From Tetrapyrgos nigripes (taxonomy: Eukaryota; Basidiomycota; Agaricomycetes; Agaricales; Campanellaceae), in the NCBI GenBank assembly GCA_013368315.1, contig JAACJM010000072.1, positions 1 to 64,000 on the forward strand: a DNA stretch of 64,000 nucleotides. Direction: 5' to 3'. Positions 12,101-23,717 of the stretch are shown here, piece by piece. Each line of letters opens with the position of its first letter. Within the stretch, counting starts at the first letter, position 1. Both the position numbers and the translations under genes were made by a program. Below the pieces are notes generated by a model, which saw nothing but the letters and a program-made list of their open reading frames with translations, did no database searches and was not told where the DNA came from.

Positions 12101-12987
12101 AATGCAGTGCCACCTGAAGCCATAACCGAGAAAGCTGTACGACTGGTCTCTTGGACAGAAGGTGGGTCTTCTTTTTGGTCATTTGTATCTTAAAGCTCAC
12201 TCAGTCACTCGCAGAGGAGAGAGAGTTAGACGATGATAAGCAGAAGGACGTAGCTTTGGTAACTAGCATCAGCGGCAAAACACTGACAGCAGTGTTGAAC
12301 TCAAACACTTGGAAGAAGATCAACGCCAGCAATGCCGAAGACGAACACCCCGGAAAACCGTCCAAACAGCGCTCTAAGACCAAACCTGGGAAGACGGCTC
12401 GCTTGCACAGTTCTGCAGCTGTAGCTGAAGAGACTCAGGCGCATACCTCCCCATCAGAAACACCTCGCGAGTTCCCTGTTGAGAACTGGGAAACTTTTCA
12501 ATTTGGAGAGGACGAGGAAGAGCAGGATGACCTTTCTCCTGAGGATGAAGATGGGGACGAGAGACTTGTTCGTCGTGTTCGTCTCCACGCTGAGCCGAGT
12601 CCATTCTCTTCTCCATGGGACAAACATGTCCAGCGTTGGGGGCCAGGCCTTTATCTACGCGACGATCAGGACAAGTACTTGCAGAGCAGTGATTATGACT
12701 ACGAGACAGATGAACGGGCGATGTCTGAGGGCCCACTCTTCTCATCTGACGACTACGGTATTGTCCCAGAACCAGAAATCAACACTGATGCGTGTTACAT
12801 TCGGCATTCTCATCCTTCCTGGTCCTCTAACCAACATCTCTCCCCTTCCTCATATCCTTCTACCTCCCATGTGACAGGACAGTCGAGCCTGATACAACCT
12901 CGTCAAGCGGTGCACTATCCTTCCTCTCATCATGCAGCACGATACCAGTCAGGACAAAGCAGGCCTGGCCTGTCGTCTCATCGCTGA
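9168..12987 (+). CDS. Large acidic orphan protein, 1189 aa, six exons (element 1)
   Basis: Model: exons 9168-9348, 9399-11198, 11249-11454, 11500-11821, 11874-12161 and 12215-12987. All five introns (45-53 nt) are GT-AG and the frame closes over 1189 residues, so this copy looks intact. I recognise no named domain. Residues 1-640 are low complexity: basic NLS-like KSAKRAARKRP, two copies of a 25-residue Pro/Ser repeat, then Glu/Asp-rich sequence with KKQKERREKIKR. A compact region at about 640-960 (NPNLWNIFQKWF, GEEWEKFRKEKLSDEWEKAE, WGTFADWAYRNQVRIINWED, AVRLVSWTEEE) is shared with the 1294-aa protein at 31.6-35.8 kb. The tail is Ser/Pro/His/Tyr-rich. A nuclear protein is likely by composition; function is unknown. 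The WN-x2-x-W start loosely recalls an HMG box, which I do not claim. Confidence 0.75.
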
Positions 12988-13385
12988 GAAGGCTATTATC
13001 AACGGGACAACACCAGGTCACCTCACGTTGGAGAACGTCGTAAACTGGTGGATCAGAGAGAAGATGATAGTGACATGAGGCCAGTCAAGAAGCAGAAGGT
13101 CGTGTTTGGTGATAACATTGACTTGCATGCCGATGGAGGAAAAGGTAAGGGAAAAGGGAGGGCTGGGCCTGTGACTCCCGTCTGCAGACCAGTTAACAAC
13201 GGCTGAGGAGGCACCCACTTCAAACGAGCTGGAAAGGACAAGGTGTAGCTGTACAACAGAATTTATTTTTTTTACGATGCTCAATAATGTATATTTCTCA
13301 AACCAATGATATGATTTATTACAGCCTATAATCTTATTGGAAGAATTGATAAACTTAACCAAAGTTTTAAGTCGGTATGATAGCT

Positions 13386-13680
13386 TCTGCTGGTGCACAC
13401 TGGTAGCTGCCTGATCAGCGAAGACATACTGGTAGCTACCGGCTACACACTGGTAGCTGCCTGATCAGCGAAGACATACCGGTAGCTACCGGCTACACAC
13501 TGGTAGCTGCCTAGGTCTGCAGGGAAGTGCATGGTAGCTACCTGGTAACTGCCGGATAAATGAAGAGAGATGGTAGCTTCCTGGTACCACACTGGTAGGT
13601 ACCGGAACTTTTGAGGGAGACAGGGAACTACCTGGTAGATACCAGGTAGCTACCTAAACTTCTGGGGGGAGAGGTTTGGC
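13386..13680. repeat. GGTAGCTACC-rich subterminal DNA of element 1
   Basis: A 58-bp unit (CTGCCTGATCAGCGAAGACA with flanking TGGTAGCTACCGG) is repeated about 2.5 times, followed by more copies of the 10-bp palindrome GGTAGCTACC. It starts about 400 bp after the stop of the 9-13 kb gene. Element 2 has GGGAATTCCC-rich DNA at the equivalent place, so I read this as an element end. Confidence 0.65.
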
Positions 13681-13896
13681 ACCTAGCCTCATGTCTTGAT
13701 GTATTTCAAATGGACCTGCTTCTGATTGTTGTATTATATCTCTTATAGGACTGCCAGAAGGTATTAAAAGGGTTTTTATCAACAAGCAATGGAAGACCTT
13801 GAAGGCTTCATGTTTAGATATATTCCCAATATACTTATAGGACTACAAATATCTAGAACTATAAGTCCTCTTGATTGTTGTGTTTACATTTCATAA

Positions 13897-14240
13897 CAGA
13901 ATTCTTGAATTCTATTGGTGCTTCACATTATTTTTGAAGGTCAAAATCCTTTAAATTTGTTAGGGCGAGACATTCTCAGACAAGCAAATTCAACTGTTTA
14001 TAAGATCTATCTACAAATGAAATATTAAAAGTATTGTGTAATATGTCCCCCGCAGGACTAAGTTCAATAAATCCCTCACTACCAGAATCCTTGAATTCTG
14101 TTGATGTGATGCCTGACATTATTTCTGGAGGTCAAAATTCTTTAAGATTGTTAGCATGAGAAGTCCTGTTTATAAGATCTATCTACAAAGTAAGTATTAA
14201 AAATATTGTGTAATATGACCACCACAATAAATCCCTGCAA
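13897..14240. repeat. Tandem repeat, about 170 bp x 2
   Basis: Two diverged units each run from AGAATYCTTGAATTCTRTTG to TATAAGATCTATCTACAAA and AATAAATCCCT. AT-rich, no coding content; it lies between the two GGTAGC-rich blocks. Confidence 0.65.
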
Positions 14241-14289
14241 TATAAGCACAATGCAGGCCAAAAAAAAAAAGAAAAGGACCCCAGACACC

Positions 14290-14570
14290 CTGTGACAGTG
14301 TCACAATGCTGGTAGCTACCTGTACACTACCAGACTATACCAGGTAGTGCCAGGCTACCTCTGGGTAGCCAAACTTCAGGCTACCAGAACAGCTCTGGGT
14401 AGCTACCACTTAACTGCCATATGTATATAGCCTTGGGTAGCCAACCTGGTATTTGGGGCCTAATAGGCTGCTTAGGTCATAGGTAGTAAGCAGCCTAACT
14501 AGGCCCAGTTGGGTAGGTGCCTGAGGTGTCAAATTCTAAGAATCAGGTTGCAGCCTACCACAAAAAAACT
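14290..14570. repeat. Outer GGTAGC-rich block, probable right end of element 1
   Basis: Dense CTGGTAGCTACC, CAGGTAGT, GGGTAGCCAA and AGGCTACC motifs. By analogy with element 2 (inner array, spacer, outer block) this would be the terminal block of element 1. I found no exact terminus or target duplication. From 14570 to 15300 I see nothing I can assign. Confidence 0.4.
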
Positions 14571-15299
14571 GAGGTGCTCACGTTGATAATCCTTGTGTGT
14601 ATAGCTGGTCTATGTCAATAATATGTCAATGTCTACAGGACAGATCCTTTCTTGAGTAGGAGACTCACTTCGTGGACCTTTATGCTTGTAAACTCTGTCT
14701 AGGAAGCAGGATGGGCAGTGAGTCACAGAATCAAAAGCACTGCGCAAAGGCATTGCGGAATCTCTGAAGATGTGAACGTTTTAACATGAGCAAATTCTGA
14801 GAACTAGCGCAAGATAGATGCCAGATCTAAGTGAGCACAAAGAAAGAAGAAAGAAAAGGAATACTCACAATGTGTTGAAGGCTGAAGCATACAGAACAGA
14901 GAAATTTAGTGGTAGTATTATGGTGGGCAAGGAACAAGAGCAAGTCATGGCTGTGTAAACTTCTCACATACCCGATGTGGGCGCGTTGGCATTGTTGGCA
15001 GTTCTACTTTAAGTTTAATAAGAACTGCACCAAAGCCACCAGGAGCAGGCATATGAACCTGGTCCAGTCAAGAGGCGGTCAGTTCCCATGATTTGAGGCA
15101 AGTGAAAAAAAAAAGTCGAAGTGCAAGTTAGCATACACCATGGGATATTACACTAGTTTACATTTGCAGTACATAACCTATGTGTTTACACATCAGCCTT
15201 ATGCTGTTATAAACATCTAGTTCATAACCATATAGTCTACAAAGTCATCAACTTCCATCAGCTTATCTGCTTCAACTTCCATGTGGCCAGGGTCGATGT

Positions 15300-16100
15300 C
15301 TAGTCCACATCCATGTAGTCTACAGATTCATCAACTTCCATTGGCATATCTGCTTCACCTTCCATTTGGCCAGGGTTCCCAATGAGAATGATGAACACTG
15401 GAATACAGTTATGGGTGCCATAAGCATAAAAGTCTGGAAGGGTTTCAGTTGATGCAATTGAAACAGAAAGTGAAACTAACAACTCATGAGTATTTGGAAC
15501 AATTGAGATGGTGTCTTGGTGTAGAAAGAGAGTACAGCTAGCACAAGTTGTCATCAAATGGAATTGAAATGAATGATAGGATAGTCCTGCTTACAAGCCT
15601 GAGGCCCTTGTGCCAACCTTACAAAAGCTTCTGGGTCTTAACAGTTCAGAGTATGTAAAATGTCTTGCTCTGAATAGAGGGAGTAGTAGGAAAAGCCTGA
15701 AATATACATTGTGTTAACTGGCAATAAAAGCACAAGATGGTGTAGCACTTACAAGGTTCAGGTGCTCCTTGCTTAAGCACTGGAACACCTCTAAGGCTAA
15801 GGCAGCATAGAACGTCTTCTTCAGAGTAGAAGGCTTGTTGTGGGAAGTCTGCACAAGGGACAACATTAGAAATGTTGAATGGCACTGAAAGGACAAGGTA
15901 GAGTAGCACTTTCAAAATTCAGGTGCTTCTTGCTTAAGCATTGGAACACCTCTCAGACAGTGTAGATGGCTGATGCTGTGTAGAAAGTCTTCCTCAGAGT
16001 AGAAGGCTCGGTTTGAGAAGTCTACACAAGGGACCACATTAGAAAACGAAATAGGGAGAGTACAATGTGATAATACCACTTACACATCCACGCACCTTCT
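15300..16100 (-). other. Decayed orphan exons with tandem exon duplication
   Basis: The minus strand carries an exon ending in an acidic tail (GQMEGEADMPMEVDESVDYM, stop near 15300) and, upstream, at least two copies of a roughly 180-bp exon-intron unit encoding QAFYSEEDVLCCLSLRGVPV and LKQGAPEP-like peptides (around 15760-15850 and 15920-16010). The exon boundaries look like GT-AG junctions, but I could not join them into one frame. Family not recognised. Confidence 0.35.
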
Positions 16101-17913
16101 GCACCCATACCCATAAATACACCGCCATTTGTGCTAGTGAAAGCAGGGTATGACGAAAGTGAAGAGAGGGTCAAGGCATAGTGTATGGCAAGGAGAAAAC
16201 AGAAGCGGTGGCCATGGTGTCAACAAAATGTTGGACTGTACTGAGAAGTGGGCACAAGTCAGGGGAGCTGGCAGTAATGAGAAGCGACCAAGAGTATCTG
16301 CAGTTATATCAACTTGGCTCTTTCATCGGGTATCTTTCATGGCACTCCTTTGTCTTTCATTGCCTCCCTTGCATTCTCCAAGTTTACAAAAGCCTTTGGA
16401 ATACTACTACCACAAAGGCTTTCAGCAATGGAGATCACTGCCCTAGCCTGCTTCAGCGTGTCAGTCACATCCACATGTGGAAAGGCTAGCTCAGTGAATA
16501 CCTTCATGCCCTCTTGGAGCCCTTCATTGTGATTCTCCCTCTGGTATTAGAGCAATGACTGTAGTACAACTACAGTGTTTGAGACACGATATGGTATAAA
16601 TAATGTGTGATTTGCCCTGACCATGCTCATATGTCAGCCCCATTGATTTTGGATGAATGATAATAGGTGTCCAATCAGTGTGATGGGATCTTGAATGGCA
16701 CAAGGAGCGAATAACCTGAAGAAAGGATGGAAAGAAGGAGTTAGCTAAAGTTGGACGTGAAGCAGTTAACGGATCAACATGAGCCCATAGTAAAAGCATA
16801 GAGGGTAAGGTACCTCAATGCTGTCTCTCAAGAAAGGGAAGATCAAAACAAAAAGCAAGATACCCTCACACATACATGCATGGATTTTCCGTGCATCGTA
16901 AGGTGATCCAGCGCCTTCAATCTGATGTTGCCCACCAAAAAGGCAGAATTCGTCCTAATATACAGAATAGTCAGTGCATTGAAAAGAGATGATGCAGAGA
17001 GGGGATGTGGATGATGGATTGAGGCATTTAACCAGGAGGTAATTGTTGCTGCAGTTGCTGGATGGCCAGAATACATTCGTATATCATCTGAAAACAAGGA
17101 ATAAAAAAACAGAAAAACAGCTGCATTGGTCAAACTTCGGCAAAAGCACTGAATATGAAACCCAGTGTACATACTAGATTTGCATTGCAATGAAGCAATA
17201 TTGAGATAGTTATGTAGATGCGAAGATGTCAATTTCATTGGCCAAACACAGATTTGCGCACTGGGAGTAATGACTCAGAAAGAAACAAGACGATAGGAAA
17301 GAACAGGGTCAATGACACACTTCCGAATGCAAAGGCAAAGGCAGATTCCAACCCAAGCACACTAGAGACCCTTTTCCACTCAAGGAAAGATGTTAAGGAC
17401 GACTGTGGCTGTGATATCTGAGTCAAAAAGGGAGTCTCATTGCTGGCAGCAATTACTTACCACTTTTCACCTGCCCAAGCTCAACATCACACTCTCACTT
17501 TGGCTCAAACCAATACACTCTCAGCCTCTCTCTCAATGTCTTCTCCCCCCTTTGTGAATTTTAACGTCCCTTTAACTTGACACTGCTCATTCTTGCAATA
17601 GAAGTTGGGTTGCAGTGGGCTGACATATGTCTTCTAGATCTCCCAATTTCCTAAGTTGGGTTACAGCAGGCTGACATCAAGTGTCTGAGTTCACACATAG
17701 TATGTCTTCTCCCAATTTCCTAATCTTTGCCATGCACCCCATTTTCTTGCTCTCTTTCCTTCCCCATCACTATGTCCTTTCCCTGTGCTGAAACATCCAA
17801 CGGCTTAGAATTCCTCTGTCGCCCTTTAGACTTTCACAGTCCTGTTTGCCTTGGTCGTGTTCGCGACATCTGGAACGTGTTTACCACGCTTCTCTCCATG
17901 TATGAAGCACTAT
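16100..17913. other. Spacer without an assignable gene
   Basis: Short open stretches on both strands lack shared composition or splice continuity. A GT-AG-rich minus-strand pattern around 16.6-17.2 kb may be upstream exons of the orphan at 15.3-16.1 kb. Nothing else supported. Confidence 0.4.
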
Positions 17914-18670
17914 AGGCAACCATAAAACTATATCTTCTTAGACTGAACATTTGATACACTTTTTACCTCTAAGAAGAGGCAGTTCCCGGGAAATTCCCTG
18001 GCCAGAGGGACTTCCCTGGCTCCATCAGGGACTTCCCTCAGGGAAATGACCCCCAGTTCCCCAGGGCACTTATACTACCTCAGTTGGCTCCTGTTGTCTG
18101 TTGCTCAGCATTGAGTTCATGTGGCCTCATAGCTGACATGTCATACTGTACACCAATTGCAGACTGGAGTTGCCAATATCACATTACATTATTATTTCTA
18201 ATAACCCCCTCCCAAGGTCCCAATGTATCAAAGTGTGCAATATTCAATCTGCTTATCTTCTAGAATGAAGAGAGCTTCTTTTGTCTGCTTAGAATTTGCT
18301 AAAGATCTAACCACCTTCCCTGCATTTCCCTCACTCTTAGGGAACTCCCTGTATTTCCCTCCCTCTTAGGGAATTCCCTGTAATTCCCTCACACTCAGGG
18401 ACTTCCCTGAAGTTCCCTCACTGTCAGGGAATTCCCTGTACTTCCCTCTAAACCAGGGAATTCCCCAGGACATAACTCTGGGGAGGTCCCCCAGAAGTGT
18501 TGAAGGGACTTCCCTCAAATCTAGTTTTGTTGGTTGTTCAGGGGGAATTCCCCCCACCACTCTCACAGGGAAGTCCCCTAAATATTCACATCACACTAGT
18601 GCAGGGAATTCCCTATACATTTCTTTTTAAACCCAGGCAATTCCCTCGATATTTCTTTTAAACCCATGTA
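17914..18670. repeat. Left end of element 2, GGGAATTCCC-rich
   Basis: The terminal 110-bp block is followed by a spacer and then an array with AGGGAATTCCCT-type palindromes near 18371, 18426, 18456, 18541 and 18603, plus many GGGACTTCCCT variants. The right end (36140-36986) has the same organisation in inverted order. From 18670 to 18972 I see only AT-rich DNA with an A12 run near 18780. Confidence 0.75.
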
Positions 18671-18972
18671 GAGTCATAACTTACATGATGGCCAGATTTG
18701 GTAAACCACTGGATAATTGTGGCTCAAAAATTTACAGTGAGGTCAAACTACCAGACCCTATACAGCTCACCCTTTAGTGAAAAAAAAAAAACACCAAGTT
18801 TATTTTATTAGATATCATGCGCCTTTAGTAGTTCATTCTTTTTAATTATAGTATCTACATTGTAACAGTTTCTAGGCCTCGAAATTTGTTGAGGAATATG
18901 GGGGACAAAAAACGGCGGGGAGGATATCCCATTGAACACAATAATACCTACAAAAAGAAAACAAAGTACTCC

Positions 18973-21900
18973 CTACAGAGCTCCCTGCTCACCCGAGTTG
19001 CTCTCATCCACCCCAGCCCCATTCTCCATCTCCTGCGCTGCCGACGCTGTCATAACACCCTCCAAGTGGCCCTCTAGCCCTTCATCAATGTCTTGTTCAA
19101 AATCCAGATCAAAATCTGACTCCTCATCCTCGTAGTGTTGTATTGGCACCGCCGACGAATTTTTTTCGATGGCCCACGCCTCTGCCAACTGCTCAGGCAA
19201 CGGACCCCATGTCCCGTTCCAACCATCTATGTCCCACGTCAGTGCATGCTGCCAGAGAGCACAAACCCGAAGCAAGTGGCGCTGTTGTACGTCGAACTGA
19301 TACTGTAGATAGTTTTCTGCCCGTCATTGTCAGCATTTTGCAAACGGTAATGACAACACAAGCTCTCACCTTCATGTGCTGCCTTTGCTCTCTGGAGCAC
19401 CATCCACTCCTCTCTGAACCACTCCACGATCGCCTCTTCTTCCACCCTAAGCCGTTCATCCTCTTCTTCACATCTGTCCAACTCCAGCATCGCCCTTATC
19501 CCTTTTCGAACTTTCTCATCAGACAACCATTGAGGTGGTAACCCTCTGCCCACTCCATCCTCATCGACGTCCAGGTTGAATAAATCTTCCATGTCAATAG
19601 GCCGAGGTGCAATCGCATTATGAGGTGCTTTCTTCTTGATGATGAGCTCTTCCATCTTCTTCACTAGACCATTATACTTCCGCACAAGTTCCTTGATACC
19701 TGGATCCCGCTGTTTAACCGCCTTCTCCATATGCTCGTTCAGTTTTTTCTCTACAATTGTGAATAAATAGACTGTTCGGACACCAAATACATGACTCTTA
19801 CCACTGCGTTGCTGATGACACGACCGTTCTACTCTGTCCATCTCAAATTTCCGCCCTCTCAAACGTTCCCTGAGTCGAGTCTTGAGGGCTAGGGCGTTCA
19901 TTCTTGCTGCTATGAAGGTGTTGTTGACCAACGTCAGCAGTTTTGCCTTGTCGTCTACGCCAAGTTGTTGTTCCTTCAAACGTACTTTTTCTGTCGTTTC
20001 GTTGAAACGTGCCACGGCTACGGGCAGATCCACTTCAGCTGCCACTATCTCATAGGGAAGGGCGTTTGGATTGCTGATGACTTTTTGCAAGTGTTTGACC
20101 TCGCTGTTCTGCACCTCTCTAGCTTTTCGTAAACGAACCACCTCCTCGACGGCTCTTCTACCCCTGTTTTTATGTTGTGCTGAGCAGGTATCAGCCTGCA
20201 ATCGTGTACATGAAAGTGGACAACCACTCACCTGGTAAAGGTTGCGTCTGTGCTCCTACTTGGTCCTCCCATTCCTCTCTGAGTATCTCCATACTCACGC
20301 TGCTCTCCTTGAACACCCTTTCTGCCATCTCCCGTCTCTCCTGCAACAGACGATGCTTCCGTTTCATCCACTCGCCCAAACGTAGCAAGCTCTCAGCGTT
20401 GCCAAAATGTAATTGTTGATCGAGTGTGTAAATTCGTAGATGATACTGTAAATAGAATTCATGAGTATGATCAACAAGTCTGAAATCCCAATTACTCACC
20501 CCTACAACCCGAGTGTAAGATATCAGGCGCTGCAATGATAACCACAATCTCTCTGCCCCTTCCCCATCCGTCAGCCCAAAACCCATGCATTTGCGAGGAT
20601 GGTACACCAGTTGACAAGGCCATTGATGACCGAATGCGTGAAAGACCGAAATTGCAAACACCAGTCGAATCAGAACCTGCTCCTCTAGAAATCCCCACCT
20701 CACGCAGCTCCGTTCTAATTGACAACCGATATCGTACAATAGACCTACAGTCACCAAATCGGGAAGGTGCTTGAAAAGTTTGTCCAGCAGGGCAATGGCG
20801 TAATGCTGCCGCTCGCCCGGAGAAGTCATGTTAACCAGGAACAATGGGCGGTCATGACGGCATAGAAGAGTCATAATGCCAGTCACATCGCATCCGTCAG
20901 GGATTACCTTGGCAATGAACTCCTGGGCAGCGATGAAGCTGCCACCACAGGCGTCGAGTACCGCCCTTGAGACTTTCATCCCCTCCTCATAATCATCCCT
21001 CTCCATATCCCCAATGTTGTCCTCAGGCTTCATTTTTTGTTTTTTCTTCCTTGGTTGTTCAGCTCTTTCCCTGGCGGCGTTCACTCATTTCTCTGCTTCG
21101 TCAACCTCCTCTTTGGACAAAAAGAAAGTGTCCGGGTGTTGTCTAGGTGGGTCTCGGCCATGTCTATTATGTCGTTGTGTAAAGCACGCATCTAGACAAA
21201 CAAGAACGTCTGACCTGAACCATTCAAGTCATCCGTCAGTCATTGTACTGCTGAGGGATTGGACACTTACCATTTCAGGTGATTGCTCTTCTCAAAACTA
21301 CCTCCAAAGCAAGCAGGACATCGAGAGCGCAGATATTCGCTAGGACAAGATAGAGGAGGAGGGTTCCCATCTGTAGAGTCCTCATCCTGCGAGTCTTGTA
21401 AAAGACTTTCACGATTTCTTTTGTGGCGTCTGCTAGGTGTTTCAATGTCTTCTTCGTCCCCCACGTCTTCCAGGGAAGCTCTCTCCGGAACTCTCGGTCC
21501 TGGCACTGAGGGAGCGATGTCACTGACCTCCTCAGTGTCGCTGTTAGTCCCGGTCATCAAACTACTCCTTTTATTGGTCACCAGAGCGTTGAGGTAAGAT
21601 TCCGTGGAAGCTTGGAGACTGTTGAACCACAGAAGGCAGTTACTGAATCTGCGCCGTAAGGAATCCTATATACCCGGGTCAGGACTGACTTTCCAGAGAC
21701 CATCACAATGACACACTCACTTTACCGTCCAGTTTATAACCCTGACTCCGTAGAAAATCCTCTAATGCTCCACACCAAGCAGTATGGTTCAGGGCAACTC
21801 GCGTGAAGAGCCTCGAAACGAAATCCAGCATGCAAATGTCCATGGCCAGAGAAGGAAATTTTGGTGCACAGGGAAAAAATCCACTCCGAACCAGTTGTTC

Positions 21901-22453
21901 AGCTGCTGGCCTGCAACTGCACACCTTGAGTTTGATGCTTTCGAGTTCTGGCAAAGTCCGTCTAAACTTTAATCCTTCATCGGTCAATAATACTACAAAA
22001 CTCACTGTTGAAGCGCACAAGTTGGACAGTCCGCTCGGTGCAGTCAGAACAGTTTATACATGCACGCAGAGTCATCAACGATGGAGCTGGTAGGCAGAGA
22101 CTCTCTGTTTGACGCAGAACCTCCATATAAGGCTGATGAAGCCGAGGCAGGAGCCCTTGCCACCATACATATCGAGCTTGACGTTTCTGATTGTGCTTGG
22201 ACGGCGATGGAGGAAGCTGACCATCTACAATCCACCCTTGGTTACCCAGACGTTTCGAAGGCGATTTGGGGACGTGGGTATTTGCACGAGGATCCTGCTG
22301 TAGTGTACGGCCCAAGCCAAGGTATAGCTGTGGTGTGTTGTCGTCCTCATGGTTGGCTTCTCGACCAGAGGGCACAGAAGTCGGTTGGAGGTCCAGGGAC
22401 AGCGCTGCTTTGGTGGGACTGGATTTCTTCCTACGAGGCCTCAGACTGGACAT
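18973..22453 (-). pseudogene. KDZ-family transposase with in-frame stop
   Basis: KDZ transposases are DDE cut-and-paste enzymes acting on the ends of their own element. ATG at 22451-22453. The N-terminus carries a cysteine cluster (KLKVCSCRPAAEQLV, GFFPCAPKFPSLA), then RCPACFGG, then the catalytic core: first Asp in VCLDACFTQRHN, second in LLYDIGCQLERS, and the GHQWPCQLVYHPRK...DGEGAERLW block with the Glu. Coiled-coil and acidic sequence follow to TAG at 18973-18975. Introns fit at 22005-21975 (only 31 nt), 21720-21666, 21270-21215, 20499-20446, 20231-20180, 19801-19751 and 19369-19303. TGA at 21085-21087 interrupts EEVDEAEK*VNAARER, and the frame into the last exon is off by one, so this copy is probably dead. 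It is divergent from the CxxC relic at 22680. Confidence 0.85.
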
Positions 22454-22481
22454 GGTGTTTACAGCTGACACCGCAAAACCC

Positions 22482-22503
22482 GTAGTTTAATGTCATTGCG
22501 GAC
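22482..22503 (-). repeat. TTAAACTAC motif in the KDZ bidirectional promoter
   Basis: The minus strand reads CCGCAATGACATTAAACTAC, 29 bp upstream of the KDZ start codon and 177 bp upstream of the divergent ATG at 22680. A place where a regulator or a transposase could act on both genes. Confidence 0.6.
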
Positions 22504-22618
22504 GCGTCCCTGAATCTCGCTAACACACCAATCTCAATCTTGAAAAAGTAAGACCGATGCATTTGGGCACAAACAAGTACAATGTCCTCCTACGCTAATA
22601 TTTGCTGCAATCCTTAGA

Positions 22619-22626
22619 TATATAAA
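22619..22626 (+). promoter_or_regulatory. TATA box of CxxC relic 1
   Basis: TATATAAA, 54 bp before the ATG at 22680, followed by a CT-rich leader (CTCACTCTCCTTTCACTC). Confidence 0.5.
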
Positions 22627-22679
22627 GCCATAGCCCAGCATTCACATTCTCACTCTCCTTTCACTCTTCCTTCTACCTC

Positions 22680-23113
22680 ATGCCTCAGCAACGTCTCATC
22701 GAGCCACTCTTTCCCTTTGACAACTTCGGTCTGTCCTCCAGAGCCGGTCGCCGAGTGGGAACTGGAATTTATAGATGTCAGCGACGCTCCTGCATATCTT
22801 CGCAATGCGTCCCGTGTAGGCAAGGCCAGATTCGTCATCCTCAGGTACATGTACTGGGGACTCGTCAACTTTGTCTTGGAGTGTCCGCGCGCCAAAAAGC
22901 CTCACAATATGTTCCTCAGCAAGCAAGGCCGGCTTAGCTTCCACTGCCAAAAATGTAATCATATCACTCTCTGCGTTCCTCTGCCCAAGTCAGCCCAGGA
23001 TCTCCTCGATGACTATCTCCAGAAATGGAAGGCGTTGGTTCAATGGAGTCCTCGCGGAAATACATCAAGGCAAGTTCAAGTACCCTTCTCTCGTCCATCC
23101 ACTCAACTAACTT
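22680..23113 (+). pseudogene. CxxC orphan, broken relic 1 (element 2)
   Basis: The ATG at 22680 gives MPQQRLIEPLFPFDN; the coding pattern then continues one frame over (PEPVAEWELEFIDVSDAPAY, then ARFVILRYMYWGLVNFVLEC, then FLSKQGRLSFHCQKCNHI) to a stop at 23113-23115. The block C-x(n)-G-x-L-S-x-x-C-x-x-C matches the 184-aa protein at 8105-8770. A frameshift near 22725 is the simplest explanation; an unrecognised intron is possible. It is immediately divergent from the KDZ gene. Confidence 0.55.
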
Positions 23114-23155
23114 GACACCGCCTTGACACCAGCTCAGTTTTTGTAGGGTTTTCTG

Positions 23156-23182
23156 CCCCCCCCCCCCCCCCCCCCCCCCCCC
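23156..23182. repeat. Poly(C) tract, 27 nt
   Basis: Uninterrupted run of 27 C after GTTTTCTG, followed by CT-rich DNA to about 23300. Its length may be a sequencing or assembly estimate. From 23183 to 23717 I see no gene. Confidence 0.9.
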
Positions 23183-23717
23183 TCTCTTTCACTCGCTTCA
23201 CCCTCTCTACCACACCACTTCCCTTTTTCAACTCCACCCTTCTCAGCACCACCTTCCCTTTCGTTTTGATCCTTTCCCTCACCGACTATGCTACCTCTAT
23301 AATATCCTCCACCGTTCTCTCCTGCGTCCTATAGCATTCTTTCTCAACTTTTTATTTCGTTTCCATGTGTAGATTCTTTGCATCGGGTGCATAGTTGCGT
23401 CGTTAGTCCACCAATAGAGTAATTTCCATATAATGTAATTCATTCAATGTTTGCCATCCTGGTCCATAAATGAAGAGCAGTCAGGGAATGACGATAATGA
23501 CAATACAACAGTCTAACAATTATCCAATGCTAACCTGCGCTTACCAAGTGCTGCAGGTTCATATCTGGCATCAAAGCCTCAGTGTGCCAGGATCTACGAT
23601 TGCCGCTTTCCGCGTTTGAGAACGTTTGGTTTCCCCAAAAGTATGCTGTGACTATACTTATAACAAGACATTTAACGACATTCTTTTTAGAGCCAGATCT
23701 CGCACTTACCCCCTGAG

